Under the pieces are notes generated by a model, which made no database searches, was not told where the DNA came from, and saw only the letters and a list, made by a program, of their open reading frames with translations. Source: an uncultured Clostridia bacterium (lineage in GTDB: Bacteria > Bacillota > Clostridia > Christensenellales > UBA1242). From it: a stretch of 47,631 nucleotides of DNA. This document shows, piece after piece, positions 7,705 to 16,855 of the stretch. Both the position numbers and the translations under genes were made by a program. The stretch's first letter is position 1. Each line of letters begins with the position of its first letter. The stretch covers positions 1 to 47,631 of the forward strand of contig CALWOU010000009.1 in the NCBI GenBank assembly GCA_944383245.1, written 5' to 3'.

Positions 7705-9432
7705 GTGGCTAAGGATAAAGATAAAAAAGGTCTTACTAATAAAAATAAAAATTCCAATAGTAATAAAAATAAAAATAATAACAACTTAGATAACAACGAT
7801 AAAAAAGAAAGTCTTGCTGAGCAAAAAAGCAACACCAATCCTTTTGATTTTCAAGATGAAGCCAATCAAGAAGAACAAATGAATAAAGAGGCAGAAGAGT
7901 TTGTTAAATCTAATGTGGGTAAAATGCCTATTGTGATTGATTGGTACGAAGTGCAAGAACCTAGCGAAGATGAAGATTCCGAAGAAGATGAAGAGGGTGA
8001 TTCTGATGAAGATGACAATTCGGAAGAAGAACAAAACGAAGAGGAAGCAGAAGAAGAGGCTGAAGAGGAAGAAGAAAAGCAAGAAAAAGAAGCAAGGAAA
8101 CGAACCATCAACAATAAGTTTATGAAAATAAAAGCAATAGCGCCTAATAGGATTTATCCTCATTTAAAAAGCAAAGAAAAAGATGTTGTTAAACAAATGC
8201 GAAAAATCAACCCTGCGCAAGTTATGGCATTTGAAAATCTAATGAGGATTAGAAAGCAACAATTCTGGGCAAAAGTGAAGTCTATTTTGGCAACTCCACT
8301 TGGTGGGTTCTTAATTGGAATTATTATTGCATTTGTTGCGTTGTTTGTTATAGTTTTTATTGTTATGTTGTTTGGCGGCGGAGAAGACGGCGAAAATTTA
8401 ACAGGGCCGATGAGTTCGATTTCGGATGTTACGGGCGAAAGTTTTTATGGCGCGCGGTTGGTCTACTCAGATGACGAGCAAGCAACACTTGATATTTTAG
8501 AAGATTATGTTGAAGTTTTATTAGAAGTTGAAAGCGCGGTCGAGTTGGCAGATTCAAATTTAGATATAACCTTAACACTTCCAAGCGCGGATTTTGACTA
8601 TTCAACATTCGATGAAACCACATTTATGGCGGAATATTCAGACGCGTACGAAATAATTTTAGATTTGTCCACACTTGTTGCTGAAAATGATTTAGTTGAG
8701 GGCGAAACGATTGGCGAAACTTTGGAAGAAAATTTAGCGCTGATTAAATATTTTGGTTATTCAAGCGAATTCACTCCTGAAATGGCAAACATAATTTCAA
8801 CCTATATTAATGAAAATGATTTGTATGTGTATTCAAGTGAGGACGGAGCGGTCGAAGTTGAAAGTTTAATCACAACTCAAACCTTAAATGTGTTAAGCGA
8901 ACCAAAATATAACGTGCGCACTGAAAAATTGTACGTTAAAGATTATATTTTGGATGGAGATGAAACTTTGTCTGACATTCCGCAAGAAAACTACAAATAT
9001 ATGATTTATATGCCAAAAGAAAACGTAACTTTCTCTTACTTTTCGTTCACACTTAGAGAAATTGATTTTGATAACTTCACATTGTCACTTTTAATTAATG
9101 GCGAACTCACCGAATTAAATGGCGGACTATTCACTTCAAGCGAAGATTTCGGGATTGAATCATATAACTACGAAACTGCAACCGATTTATCAATTTCAGC
9201 CTCTGCCTTTATTGATATAGACACCGAAAATTTAAACGCATTAAGCGAAGAATCAAGCCTATTTGATATTCTATCACTTGAAAATTCAGATATTTATCTG
9301 ACCGATTTTGTTGATGACACAGGCACAACTGACGCAAACATTAAAACAATTAAAACTAACGGAATAGGTGTGCAGTTTATTTCAGAACAACCATTCTTCT
9401 TCGCCGAATTCGGCACAGCGTTGCTTGACTAA
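7705..9432 (+). CDS. Acidic single-span membrane protein of the secretion locus, unknown
   Basis: The function of this 575-aa protein is not recognised. It starts with a Lys/Asn-rich stretch (1-35), then a strongly acidic Glu/Asp region (about 80-130), a basic stretch (about 131-190), one membrane segment (about 198-222) and a large extracytoplasmic domain (about 230-575) without cysteine motifs or a hydrolase signature. GTG 7705 is the start, preceded by AGAGGGGG. Placement between pilin and VirB6-like genes and the bitopic layout suggest a structural secretion component, possibly a VirB8-like or adhesin role, but no VirB8 motif was seen. The long cytoplasmic acidic tract is unusual. Confidence 0.6.
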   Translation: MAKDKDKKGLTNKNKNSNSNKNKNNNNLDNNDKKESLAEQKSNTNPFDFQDEANQEEQMNKEAEEFVKSNVGKMPIVIDWYEVQEPSEDEDSEEDEEGDSDEDDNSEEEQNEEEAEEEAEEEEEKQEKEARKRTINNKFMKIKAIAPNRIYPHLKSKEKDVVKQMRKINPAQVMAFENLMRIRKQQFWAKVKSILATPLGGFLIGIIIAFVALFVIVFIVMLFGGGEDGENLTGPMSSISDVTGESFYGARLVYSDDEQATLDILEDYVEVLLEVESAVELADSNLDITLTLPSADFDYSTFDETTFMAEYSDAYEIILDLSTLVAENDLVEGETIGETLEENLALIKYFGYSSEFTPEMANIISTYINENDLYVYSSEDGAVEVESLITTQTLNVLSEPKYNVRTEKLYVKDYILDGDETLSDIPQENYKYMIYMPKENVTFSYFSFTLREIDFDNFTLSLLINGELTELNGGLFTSSEDFGIESYNYETATDLSISASAFIDIDTENLNALSEESSLFDILSLENSDIYLTDFVDDTGTTDANIKTIKTNGIGVQFISEQPFFFAEFGTALLD

Positions 9433-9564
9433 CGTCAAGAAATAAAAAATAAGAAAGAAAAAAGAAAAGTAAAAATGAAAAATTAAATTGCTAACGAAGA
9501 AATAAAAAGAAAAATATTTTATTTTGTTGAAATATTTGTTTATAGCATTATTTATAATATTTAT

Positions 9565-9593
9565 TTGATTATTTTGTTAAATAAGTGTATAAT
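9565..9593 (+). promoter_or_regulatory. Promoter of the VirB6-like gene
   Basis: -35 TTGATT (9565-9570), a 17-bp spacer and -10 TATAAT (9588-9593), then AATTGTAAAT as in the promoter at 7522-7550. Confidence 0.7.
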
Positions 9594-9627
9594 AATTGTA
9601 AATTTGTAGCACACAAAAGGAGAATTT

Positions 9628-11979
9628 ATGACAGGTCTTGTTGATGGTATTCTTGGAATCATAGGAACAATTATATATCCGCTATTTGGTGTGATATATA
9701 GTGTTATTGATTTAGTTGAGCGAATATTTAGAGCATTTGCCGGAACTGAAACAGTTTATGTGAGTGGAGATCAAGTAACTTCTGGCAACACGGGAGCGGA
9801 TACCGACACAGGTATTGTTTATTATCTGTTGCGATCCGATTTGGTTAGGAATATGTTTTTAGCAATGCTATATTTAGCAATTATTCTCCTTGTTGTGTTC
9901 ACTATTATGGCTGTGCTTAAAAATATGTATCAACCTCAACCAAAAAAATGGCAAGATATTATTGCGAGCGCAATTAAAGGGTTAGGATTGTTTATAATTG
10001 TTCCTGCTTGTTCGTTGTTGGCTGTTTGGGTTGGTAATATTTTGTTAGTGGCAATTGACGGCGCAACTTCAGGTTCAAGCTCAAGCGCAACAATGTCCGG
10101 GCGGTTATTTATAGCAGCATCATATACTTCAAACTACATACGGTCAGACGCAAAGGGAATAGATCTGCAAAAGCATAACCAAGTTGCTGCTTTGTGCGAT
10201 CGTTGTGGCATAGAAATTAGAGCATTCCAACCAACCGACGGCGGATTGGACACGGATTATGAGTATTATGCTAGTTTGGTTGATGATTGTTTTGCTTCTG
10301 AGGCAATGTCTGCCGCGAGATGCAATTGGGTAGATGTGAATGCACATTATGCCATAGTACACATAAACTTTTTAACTTTGGCTGCGGGCGGTATATTTAT
10401 GCTATTCGTGCTTGGCTCGATATCATTTGGTATGGTTAAACGTCTGTTTATGCTAGTTATATTATTTATAATAAGTCCAGTCGTCTGCTCAATGTATCCA
10501 ATAGATGAAGGCAATGCTTATAAATCTTGGTTTGGCGAATTTAAGAAAAATTTGTTAAGCGCTTATGGTGCGGTGGCAGGAATGAACCTATTCTTAACTA
10601 TAATGCCAATTGTTGACCAAATCCAATTAGGAACATATGGCGGCAACGGAGATTGGGTTGGTTTACTGCAATTAATTTTAGTTATTGCTGGTCTATTCGT
10701 TGTTAAAGATGTTATAAGTTTTATTTCTGGTCTTGCTGGCGGGGATAATTCTTATAGCGGAGGGAACAGTTTATTTGCAAGTGTTAGAGGAAAAGCAAAA
10801 AGTGGATTAGGAAAATTTAGTTCGGGAGCCACAAAACTTCGCCACGGCGGTTCAATGGCATACCAAGCAAGCAAAGCAGCAAAAGCAGCAGGCGGCTCTG
10901 GCAAAGCAGCATTCTTTAAGCAAGCCGGTTCATCTGTATTATCTAGCCTCAATTCAGGTTTATCTAAAACAACAGGATTAGACTTCTCAGGAATCGTAAA
11001 AGGTGGCGCAACCAAAGACGAAAAAGATAGATTGAAAGATTTAGCAGAATTTAATCGCCAAACACAAATTAGAACAGGAAGATTACAAACAGACGAAAAC
11101 GGTAATGTTATTGGTCACAAGTCGGCGAGAGCTACAGAATATAAAGCTTATCGACGTTCTCCTATAGATAAAGATGGTAATGCTAGATATGGCAAAAAAA
11201 TGGACGACAAAGAATATCAGGAATTAGCCGACAAATTGGGATTAACTGACGGGGCAAAAAAAGACGTTGCAAAAGCGCGTGGTCAAAAATCGTATGATGA
11301 CTACTTAAGCAATATTGATAATGATAGAGGCTTGGCTAAGGCAATTGATTCAGCTCAAGATAGATATAATAGAGCGGCGGATGAACGAAACACTTTGGTT
11401 GGACAACTTAACAACGGAATGAAATTAAACATTAATGGAGCAGACGTCAATATCACAGGTAAATTATTACAAGAGTTAAGAAATCGTGCATTAAATAATC
11501 GAAAATATGCAGACGATGAAACTTCAGAGCAAGCAATTTATCAAAAGAAAATAGACAATTTATCAAAACAAGGATACCCTATATCTTCAGATGTAGAAAA
11601 ACAAATGAGAGTCGCTGCAAGGGCAGAAGCTGCAAGAAATAGTGCATTTAATAATACGATAGATAGATTCCAAGCTAATAAGTTAGAGGTGCAAAATGCA
11701 AATGACGCACTAAGAGAGGCGAAAGAAAACGCATTAGAAAGTCAAAAACTTGGAACATTTACGTTTAGCAAAGATTCGATTAAAGAACTTGCCGATCAAA
11801 ATGCTCAAGCGTTGGCGCAAAACAATGCGGTTCAAAAATCTGATATTGCAAGTCAAACTCAAGTGCTTAAAGATTTGAAAGATTCTATTAAAGGAGAAGT
11901 TATTAAAACTCTTCAAACAGAATCTAAGAAGCTTATCAAAGCAGTTGAAAGCACAAAAAAGAAAGATGATAAAAAATAG
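9628..11979 (+). CDS. VirB6/TrbL-like polytopic type IV secretion protein
   Basis: The 783-aa protein has an N-terminal half with about seven membrane segments (around residues 5-30, 70-95, 112-140, 245-270, 272-292, 312-335 and 345-365). The C-terminal half (about 380-783) is hydrophilic and rich in Gln, Lys and Ala, and is likely helical or coiled. This polytopic part plus long soluble tail is the arrangement of VirB6/TrbL channel proteins of Gram-positive conjugation systems. GGAG precedes the ATG by seven bases. The neighbours are the acidic membrane protein and the VirB4 ATPase. The family assignment rests on topology and context rather than on a diagnostic motif. Confidence 0.7.
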   Translation: MTGLVDGILGIIGTIIYPLFGVIYSVIDLVERIFRAFAGTETVYVSGDQVTSGNTGADTDTGIVYYLLRSDLVRNMFLAMLYLAIILLVVFTIMAVLKNMYQPQPKKWQDIIASAIKGLGLFIIVPACSLLAVWVGNILLVAIDGATSGSSSSATMSGRLFIAASYTSNYIRSDAKGIDLQKHNQVAALCDRCGIEIRAFQPTDGGLDTDYEYYASLVDDCFASEAMSAARCNWVDVNAHYAIVHINFLTLAAGGIFMLFVLGSISFGMVKRLFMLVILFIISPVVCSMYPIDEGNAYKSWFGEFKKNLLSAYGAVAGMNLFLTIMPIVDQIQLGTYGGNGDWVGLLQLILVIAGLFVVKDVISFISGLAGGDNSYSGGNSLFASVRGKAKSGLGKFSSGATKLRHGGSMAYQASKAAKAAGGSGKAAFFKQAGSSVLSSLNSGLSKTTGLDFSGIVKGGATKDEKDRLKDLAEFNRQTQIRTGRLQTDENGNVIGHKSARATEYKAYRRSPIDKDGNARYGKKMDDKEYQELADKLGLTDGAKKDVAKARGQKSYDDYLSNIDNDRGLAKAIDSAQDRYNRAADERNTLVGQLNNGMKLNINGADVNITGKLLQELRNRALNNRKYADDETSEQAIYQKKIDNLSKQGYPISSDVEKQMRVAARAEAARNSAFNNTIDRFQANKLEVQNANDALREAKENALESQKLGTFTFSKDSIKELADQNAQALAQNNAVQKSDIASQTQVLKDLKDSIKGEVIKTLQTESKKLIKAVESTKKKDDKK

Positions 11980-12050
11980 TAAAAAATTGATAAAAATAAA
12001 TAAATTTAACAATATAAAGACCATTTTATTGTTAGAAACAAATAAAAAAG

Positions 12051-12198
12051 TTATAAAATTATTAAAAATGTTAAAATTAAGTAACATTTACTGAAAAATA
12101 TTATAAAAATGTTAAATTAAAAAAGTAGTTGTTAAAAAGTTATAAAAACGTTAAAATTAAGAGAATTGTTGAAAAAAAAGATTATAAAAACGTTAAAA
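12051..12198 (+). repeat. Degenerate AT-rich direct repeats before the VirB4 gene
   Basis: The core TTATAAAAAYGTTAAA occurs at about 12101, 12140 and 12182, spaced 39-42 bp, with a weaker copy near 12051. GTTAAAATTAAG also recurs. These may be binding sites or simple low-complexity drift. Confidence 0.45.
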
Positions 12199-12263
12199 AA
12201 TGCTATAAAATGGGTTGATTAATACATTAATTAAAGTTGACTATTAAATAAAGAAGGGGTTGT

Positions 12264-15020
12264 ATGATTAGATATATTCCGGGAAAAACGCGGGTTAAAA
12301 CTGAATTCTTTAAAAACATAACATTTGGCGATATTATTCTCGCCTTGTTGTGTGTTATTTTCGCGGTAGTTATTATGGCGAGCAACTTATTTAGGATAGG
12401 AGGGGTGGATTATCGTTGGTATGCGCTACTTGGCTGGCTTGCTATATCAATTTCATTTTTCCTACCTATTGATGAGGGCTTGAGATTGTATAGTTCGATT
12501 ATTTTAATCATACGTTTTGCGGCTTTTCCTAAAAAATATATAAATATGAAAGGTCAAACCAAGAAAAAACGCGGAACAACAGATATGGTTAAATTAACGC
12601 CATTTTTAAGCATTGAACTAGGAAAATTCATAAATCTTGGCGATTATTCTGGAATGGTTATTGAACTTCATCCTGTGGCGCTAGACCTTATGCAAGAGAA
12701 AGCACAAGATAGCATAATTTTAACATTTAGTAAAGCGCTAAAAAGAATTTCACAGTATCAGCGGGCAAGTTTAATAAAGAATGTTAAACCTATGCGCTTT
12801 GATATATTCTTAAAAAATGACGACCAAAAGTATGAATTTCTCAATCAACTCCAACAAATGGGTTATTTCACAGATAAAGAAATGGAGATTAGAAATTTCA
12901 TATTCCGTGAAAGAGTTGAAAGGCTAACAAACGCAATCAACGCAGAACCAATTTTGCAAAACCACTTCTATTTAGTTTTGTATGGTGCGGATAGGGTGAA
13001 TTTGGAGGAAACTGCGGTTGGTATTGTAAATGACCTTGGAGTTGGGCAATACACAATTTCCGCCGAAATTTTAGAGGAAGAGGAACTTATAAGTTTCTTA
13101 AAATCTAACTATCAATCAGTGTATGCCGAGCAAGAGATAAGCGCTCTTGCACCAAGCCAAGTGAACAATTGGGTTATGCCAAATAGGGTTGATTTCAAGG
13201 TGGCGCGCGTTGAGATTGATAAAAAACCATACAAACAAATGGTTATAGCAAACTATCCGCTTGAGGTTGGTAACGGTTGGGCATATCCAATATTTAACCA
13301 AGAGGGCACGCGCGTTATTATGAATATTATGCCTGTTGATAAAGAAAAAGGCGAAAAAACAATCGACCGCGCCGTTATGGAAAAAGAATCAAAACTTGAT
13401 AGAACATATCGTTCGAGTGAGATCATTGAAAAAGAGGCGGACATTGAGTCGTTGCAGACCTTGCTTAGAGACCTTAAAACCAACAACGAGCAGTTATATG
13501 ATATTTCAATCCACCTTCGCGTGGAAGAAGATAAGCGAAAAGAGGTTAGAAACGTTTTAAAACAGTATGGATTTAAATATTCCGACCTATTTGGTAGGCA
13601 AGTGGACGCGTTTATCTCGTCTAGTGTAAATAGGCTAGACACTCTTAAACCATTCTACCGCTCTATGCCGTCAACCACTATCGCGTCAAGTTTCCCAATG
13701 GTGGATTCACTTATGCAAGACCCAGCCGGATTTTGTATAGGTAGGTCAAGCGCGAGCGGTTATCCTGTGTTTATCGACTTCTTCACGCGTGATAGTAGAA
13801 AAGGTAGAATTAACTCAAATATGATGGTTATCGGTAAGTCTGGTTCGGGAAAATCGTATGCAACTAAGGCAATTTTAACTAACCTTGCAGCGGATAGAAC
13901 AAAAATGTTCATTCTCGACCCAGAAGATGAGTATACGGTTATGACTCAAAACTTGCAAGGAAAAATTATCGACGTCGGAACAAATAAATCAGGTATTATT
14001 AATCCTTTCCACATTATGGCGGCGCTTGAAGATTTGGATTCAGCAAACACATCAGACAATATTGACGACGTTAAAATCGATGATATCGTGAAAGCGGCAG
14101 GAAACAACAAAACATTCTTCACGCACTTACAATTCTTAGAGCAATTCTTTAGAACAATTTTGGAGGGTATCAGTTCGGACGCGTTCGAAACACTTAACAC
14201 TATAATTGTTGAACTTTATAACAAAAAAGGTATCAGCGAAAAAACTAATATTGCAAATTTGAAAGCGGAAGATTATCCAACGTTCGACGATTTATTTAAA
14301 CTTATAAAATCCAAATTAAAAACGGAAAAAGACGCGTTCTATAGAAACAATTTGCTAGTGCTTGAAACATACATTCAAAAGTTTGCAACAGGCGGAAGAA
14401 ACTCAGATTTGTGGAATGGTCCAACTTCAATTTTAACAGATGAAAATTTGATTACATTTAACTTCCAAACCTTGTTTGCTAGTAAAAATAACAGGCTTGC
14501 AAACGCGCAAATGATGCTTGTGTTTAAATATCTAAACAACGAAATTATTAATAACAAACGTTTCAACGAGCAGTATTACGAACGCACAGGTCAAGATATT
14601 AAGCGCCAAGTTGTCATCGCGGTAGATGAGGCGCATATGTTCATCGACCCAGATAGCCCGGTTGCGCTTAACTTTATGGCAGAAATGGCAAAACGTATAA
14701 GAAAATATCAGGGTATGCAAATCGTTATCACGCAAAATATTAAAGACTTCTTAGGTTCGCCAGAAATTCAAAGAAGGTCGGCGGCGATTATCAACGCCTG
14801 CCAATATTCTATGATTTTGCAACTTGCGCCTAACGATATGGCAGACTTGCTTGAACTTTATAAATCAGCGGGCGGTATCAACGAGCGCGAGCAAGAGGGT
14901 ATTGTAACCGCTCCACGTGGTCGCGCATTCTTCATCACAGGACCTATGGATAGGCAGTTTATTGATATCATCGCATTCGATAATGTTCGCGAAATTATGG
15001 GCGAAGGTAGGCGCGGATAA
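12264..15020 (+). CDS. VirB4-type type IV secretion ATPase with N-terminal VirB3/PrgI-like membrane segment
   Basis: VirB4 ATPases power pilus assembly and DNA transfer. The 918-aa protein has a Walker A GKSGSGKS (about residues 521-528), a Walker B segment VVIAVDEAHMF (about 781-791) and downstream QNI and RGRAFF stretches, as in VirB4/TrbE. Its first 95 residues hold two to three hydrophobic segments (about 20-40, 50-68 and 74-90), unlike soluble VirB4 cores. This resembles a fusion with the small VirB3/PrgI membrane partner, which is known in several conjugation systems. AAGGGG precedes the ATG. It is the last secretion gene on this side; the next 600 bp are gene-free. Confidence 0.9.
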   Translation: MIRYIPGKTRVKTEFFKNITFGDIILALLCVIFAVVIMASNLFRIGGVDYRWYALLGWLAISISFFLPIDEGLRLYSSIILIIRFAAFPKKYINMKGQTKKKRGTTDMVKLTPFLSIELGKFINLGDYSGMVIELHPVALDLMQEKAQDSIILTFSKALKRISQYQRASLIKNVKPMRFDIFLKNDDQKYEFLNQLQQMGYFTDKEMEIRNFIFRERVERLTNAINAEPILQNHFYLVLYGADRVNLEETAVGIVNDLGVGQYTISAEILEEEELISFLKSNYQSVYAEQEISALAPSQVNNWVMPNRVDFKVARVEIDKKPYKQMVIANYPLEVGNGWAYPIFNQEGTRVIMNIMPVDKEKGEKTIDRAVMEKESKLDRTYRSSEIIEKEADIESLQTLLRDLKTNNEQLYDISIHLRVEEDKRKEVRNVLKQYGFKYSDLFGRQVDAFISSSVNRLDTLKPFYRSMPSTTIASSFPMVDSLMQDPAGFCIGRSSASGYPVFIDFFTRDSRKGRINSNMMVIGKSGSGKSYATKAILTNLAADRTKMFILDPEDEYTVMTQNLQGKIIDVGTNKSGIINPFHIMAALEDLDSANTSDNIDDVKIDDIVKAAGNNKTFFTHLQFLEQFFRTILEGISSDAFETLNTIIVELYNKKGISEKTNIANLKAEDYPTFDDLFKLIKSKLKTEKDAFYRNNLLVLETYIQKFATGGRNSDLWNGPTSILTDENLITFNFQTLFASKNNRLANAQMMLVFKYLNNEIINNKRFNEQYYERTGQDIKRQVVIAVDEAHMFIDPDSPVALNFMAEMAKRIRKYQGMQIVITQNIKDFLGSPEIQRRSAAIINACQYSMILQLAPNDMADLLELYKSAGGINEREQEGIVTAPRGRAFFITGPMDRQFIDIIAFDNVREIMGEGRRG

Positions 15021-15081
15021 AACCGCTTACGCGGAAAATAAAAAATAAAAGTGTAGATAAATTAAAAATTAATTTAAATAC

Positions 15082-15101
15082 GCTTGACACTAAAGGGTCA
15101 C
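15082..15101. repeat. 20-bp near-palindromic motif, copy 1
   Basis: GCTTGACACTAAAGGGTCAC has inverted TGACMC half-sites around an AT centre. An identical copy lies at 15209-15228 and a variant at 23210-23229. It may be a regulator site or a tiny dispersed repeat. Confidence 0.6.
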
Positions 15102-15208
15102 GAAAATAGAAAATAACAAATAATAAAAAAATAAAAACTAAAATAAAAATAAAAAGTTGAACGGAAAAATTATACTAAAGCAGTAAAAAAAATAAAAAAT
15201 AAAATTAT

Positions 15209-15228
15209 GCTTGACACTAAAGGGTCAC
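15209..15228. repeat. 20-bp near-palindromic motif, copy 2
   Basis: Identical to the copy at 15082-15101 and 127 bp downstream of it, in the gap between the VirB4 gene and the next promoter. Confidence 0.6.
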
Positions 15229-15261
15229 AAATTAATAAACACAAAAAAATAAAATAAACAC

Positions 15262-15295
15262 AAATTTGCGTTGAATGTTAGCGCAAATTTTTTTT
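15262..15295 (+). terminator. Terminator in the gap after the VirB4 gene
   Basis: A 9-bp perfect stem AAATTTGCG / CGCAAATTT (15262-15270, 15282-15290) is followed by T to 15295. It lies 240 bp past the VirB4 stop and probably ends that transcript. The rest of the gap 15021-15538 holds only the two palindromic motifs and AT-rich sequence. Confidence 0.8.
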
Positions 15296-15538
15296 AAATT
15301 AAAGAAAAAATAAAAAATGGTATAGTGAATTTTATAACTATCTTTAATTAAAATTATAGGCGGCACAAATTTATTTGGTATTTTAAGCAAAAAATAAGTG
15401 AAAATAAAAATATTAAATTTAATTTTTTTAAAATAAGTATAAATTTAATTAAATAAAGTGAATTTTTTTATGCAATTAAAATGTTAAAAGATAAAATTAA
15501 AATAATTTTTCATAAAATTAAAAATTTTATAGATTTAC

Positions 15539-15567
15539 TTGACAAGTCAAAAAAAGGGGGGTATAAT
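15539..15567 (+). promoter_or_regulatory. Consensus promoter of the small membrane protein gene
   Basis: Perfect -35 TTGACA (15539-15544), a 17-bp spacer and perfect -10 TATAAT (15562-15567). Transcription should start near 15574, which excludes the upstream in-frame start codons at 15539 and 15566. Confidence 0.85.
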
Positions 15568-15625
15568 GGCTATAGATCATAACACAAATGATCAAAAAAG
15601 GTTAAATAACAAAAGGAGAATAATT

Positions 15626-16294
15626 ATGAAAAAGAGTTTATCAAAACTTCCTGCGCTAATTGTATTTTCGATTTTGTCGCTCATTATGTTGATAACTGTG
15701 TTAGTTTATGGAATAAAACCTGTAAATTATGGAGACAAATATAAAGCGACTGTCACAACAAATAAATTCAGCAATGATTTAGAGTATGTTGGAGATATTT
15801 CATTTACATTTTCTTTTCAAAAAGGTGATACTTTGTCAATACGCTGTGATTTAAATACCTATGAAGATTTTTGTTATAATGATTATAGAATTATGCGCGA
15901 CGGCAATCAATTTATTATATTAGGAACTACATATGATGTTTCGTTAGATGAAAAAAATGAAATTGAAGAAGCCTTTAATAATGCAGATAACAATGAAAAA
16001 AGCCAATATTATAAAACATATACATATGGTAGAGTTACTGGCTACTCTATAAGAATTTATAATAACCATCTATTACGCTCTGCAATACTAGAGTCAACTA
16101 GTATTAATGATGATGATTTAGACGTATATAACACATTAAACGCATCTTCTAGAACGTTTCCTATTTGGTATTTCAACACCGAATTTGTTGTTAGAATTGT
16201 TGCTTTATCTATAGTTTTCACAATATTTGTTGCGTTTACAATTAGTTCTATCACTTTATTTGTTTTAGATAAAAAGAAAAATAAGATTGCTTAA
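15626..16294 (+). CDS. Small two-span membrane protein, unknown
   Basis: The product has 222 aa, with a basic N-terminus (MKKSLSK), a membrane segment at about 10-32, an extracytoplasmic domain (about 35-180) and a second membrane segment (about 188-213) followed by a KKKNK tail. No family was recognised. The ATG at 15626 is chosen because AAAAGGAG lies just before it and the consensus promoter ends at 15567, so longer versions could not be translated. It is a single-gene unit with its own promoter and a terminator at 16325-16355. Confidence 0.75.
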   Translation: MKKSLSKLPALIVFSILSLIMLITVLVYGIKPVNYGDKYKATVTTNKFSNDLEYVGDISFTFSFQKGDTLSIRCDLNTYEDFCYNDYRIMRDGNQFIILGTTYDVSLDEKNEIEEAFNNADNNEKSQYYKTYTYGRVTGYSIRIYNNHLLRSAILESTSINDDDLDVYNTLNASSRTFPIWYFNTEFVVRIVALSIVFTIFVAFTISSITLFVLDKKKNKIA

Positions 16295-16324
16295 TAAAAA
16301 ACAGTATAAAAAATAAATGTTTTT

Positions 16325-16355
16325 CCTCAGAATCGGTGTGATTTTGAGGTTTTTT
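16325..16355 (+). terminator. Terminator after the small membrane protein gene
   Basis: A 10-bp stem CCTCAGAATC / GATTTTGAGG with one G-T pair is followed by TTTTTT. Confidence 0.85.
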
Positions 16356-16492
16356 GTTGTTAACTCTTGCTAATATTAATAAAATAGATAAATTTGTCTG
16401 TATTTGCTTTTTATTTGACAAATTTTTACTTTTAAATTAATATATATACATATAATTACTTTATTTTACAAATTATTAAGAAAAGGAAAATT

Positions 16493-16744
16493 ATGGAAGA
16501 AAAAAGTATGAAGTGCGCTAGTTGTGGTGCAAGTCTAAAGGCAGAAGAAAAATATTGTACGTATTGTGGAAGCATAAATCCTAGTTATAAGGAAAAACAG
16601 ATTAAAGACGTGGAAATTCCTAAAAATGAACACGATGATTCAGATTTTGATGATATGCTTGGCGGATTTTTAGGTGGTGTTTTGCTTGGTGGAACTATGC
16701 GTCATATGGGTAAATTTTTTAATAGAAGGCGCCCGAGAAGATAA
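16493..16744 (+). CDS. Small zinc-ribbon protein
   Basis: This 83-aa protein has one four-cysteine zinc ribbon (CASCG ... CTYCG, about residues 8-27), an acidic middle, a Gly-rich hydrophobic stretch (GGFLGGVLLGG, about 57-67) and an Arg-rich end (FFNRRRPRR). It resembles the zinc-ribbon proteins often found next to SPFH proteins, which are thought to be adaptors at the membrane. The Gly-rich stretch may associate with membrane or partner proteins. AAAAGGA precedes the ATG. It is the first of three consecutive zinc-ribbon genes. Confidence 0.8.
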   Translation: MEEKSMKCASCGASLKAEEKYCTYCGSINPSYKEKQIKDVEIPKNEHDDSDFDDMLGGFLGGVLLGGTMRHMGKFFNRRRPRR

Positions 16745-16855
16745 GAAAAAGTATTGAAAAAACAAAGTGGTGTTGTTAAAGTATTTTTATGCAATCACTT
16801 TACAATTTCAAATTGTTTTGATAGAATAGTAAAAAGATTAAATTAGGAGTAAATT

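Noticed and set aside
7786..8163. Opposite-strand frames inside the acidic protein gene
   Set aside because: They are produced by the biased Glu/Asp/Lys codons of the real gene; products are low-complexity Phe/Ile/Ser strings.
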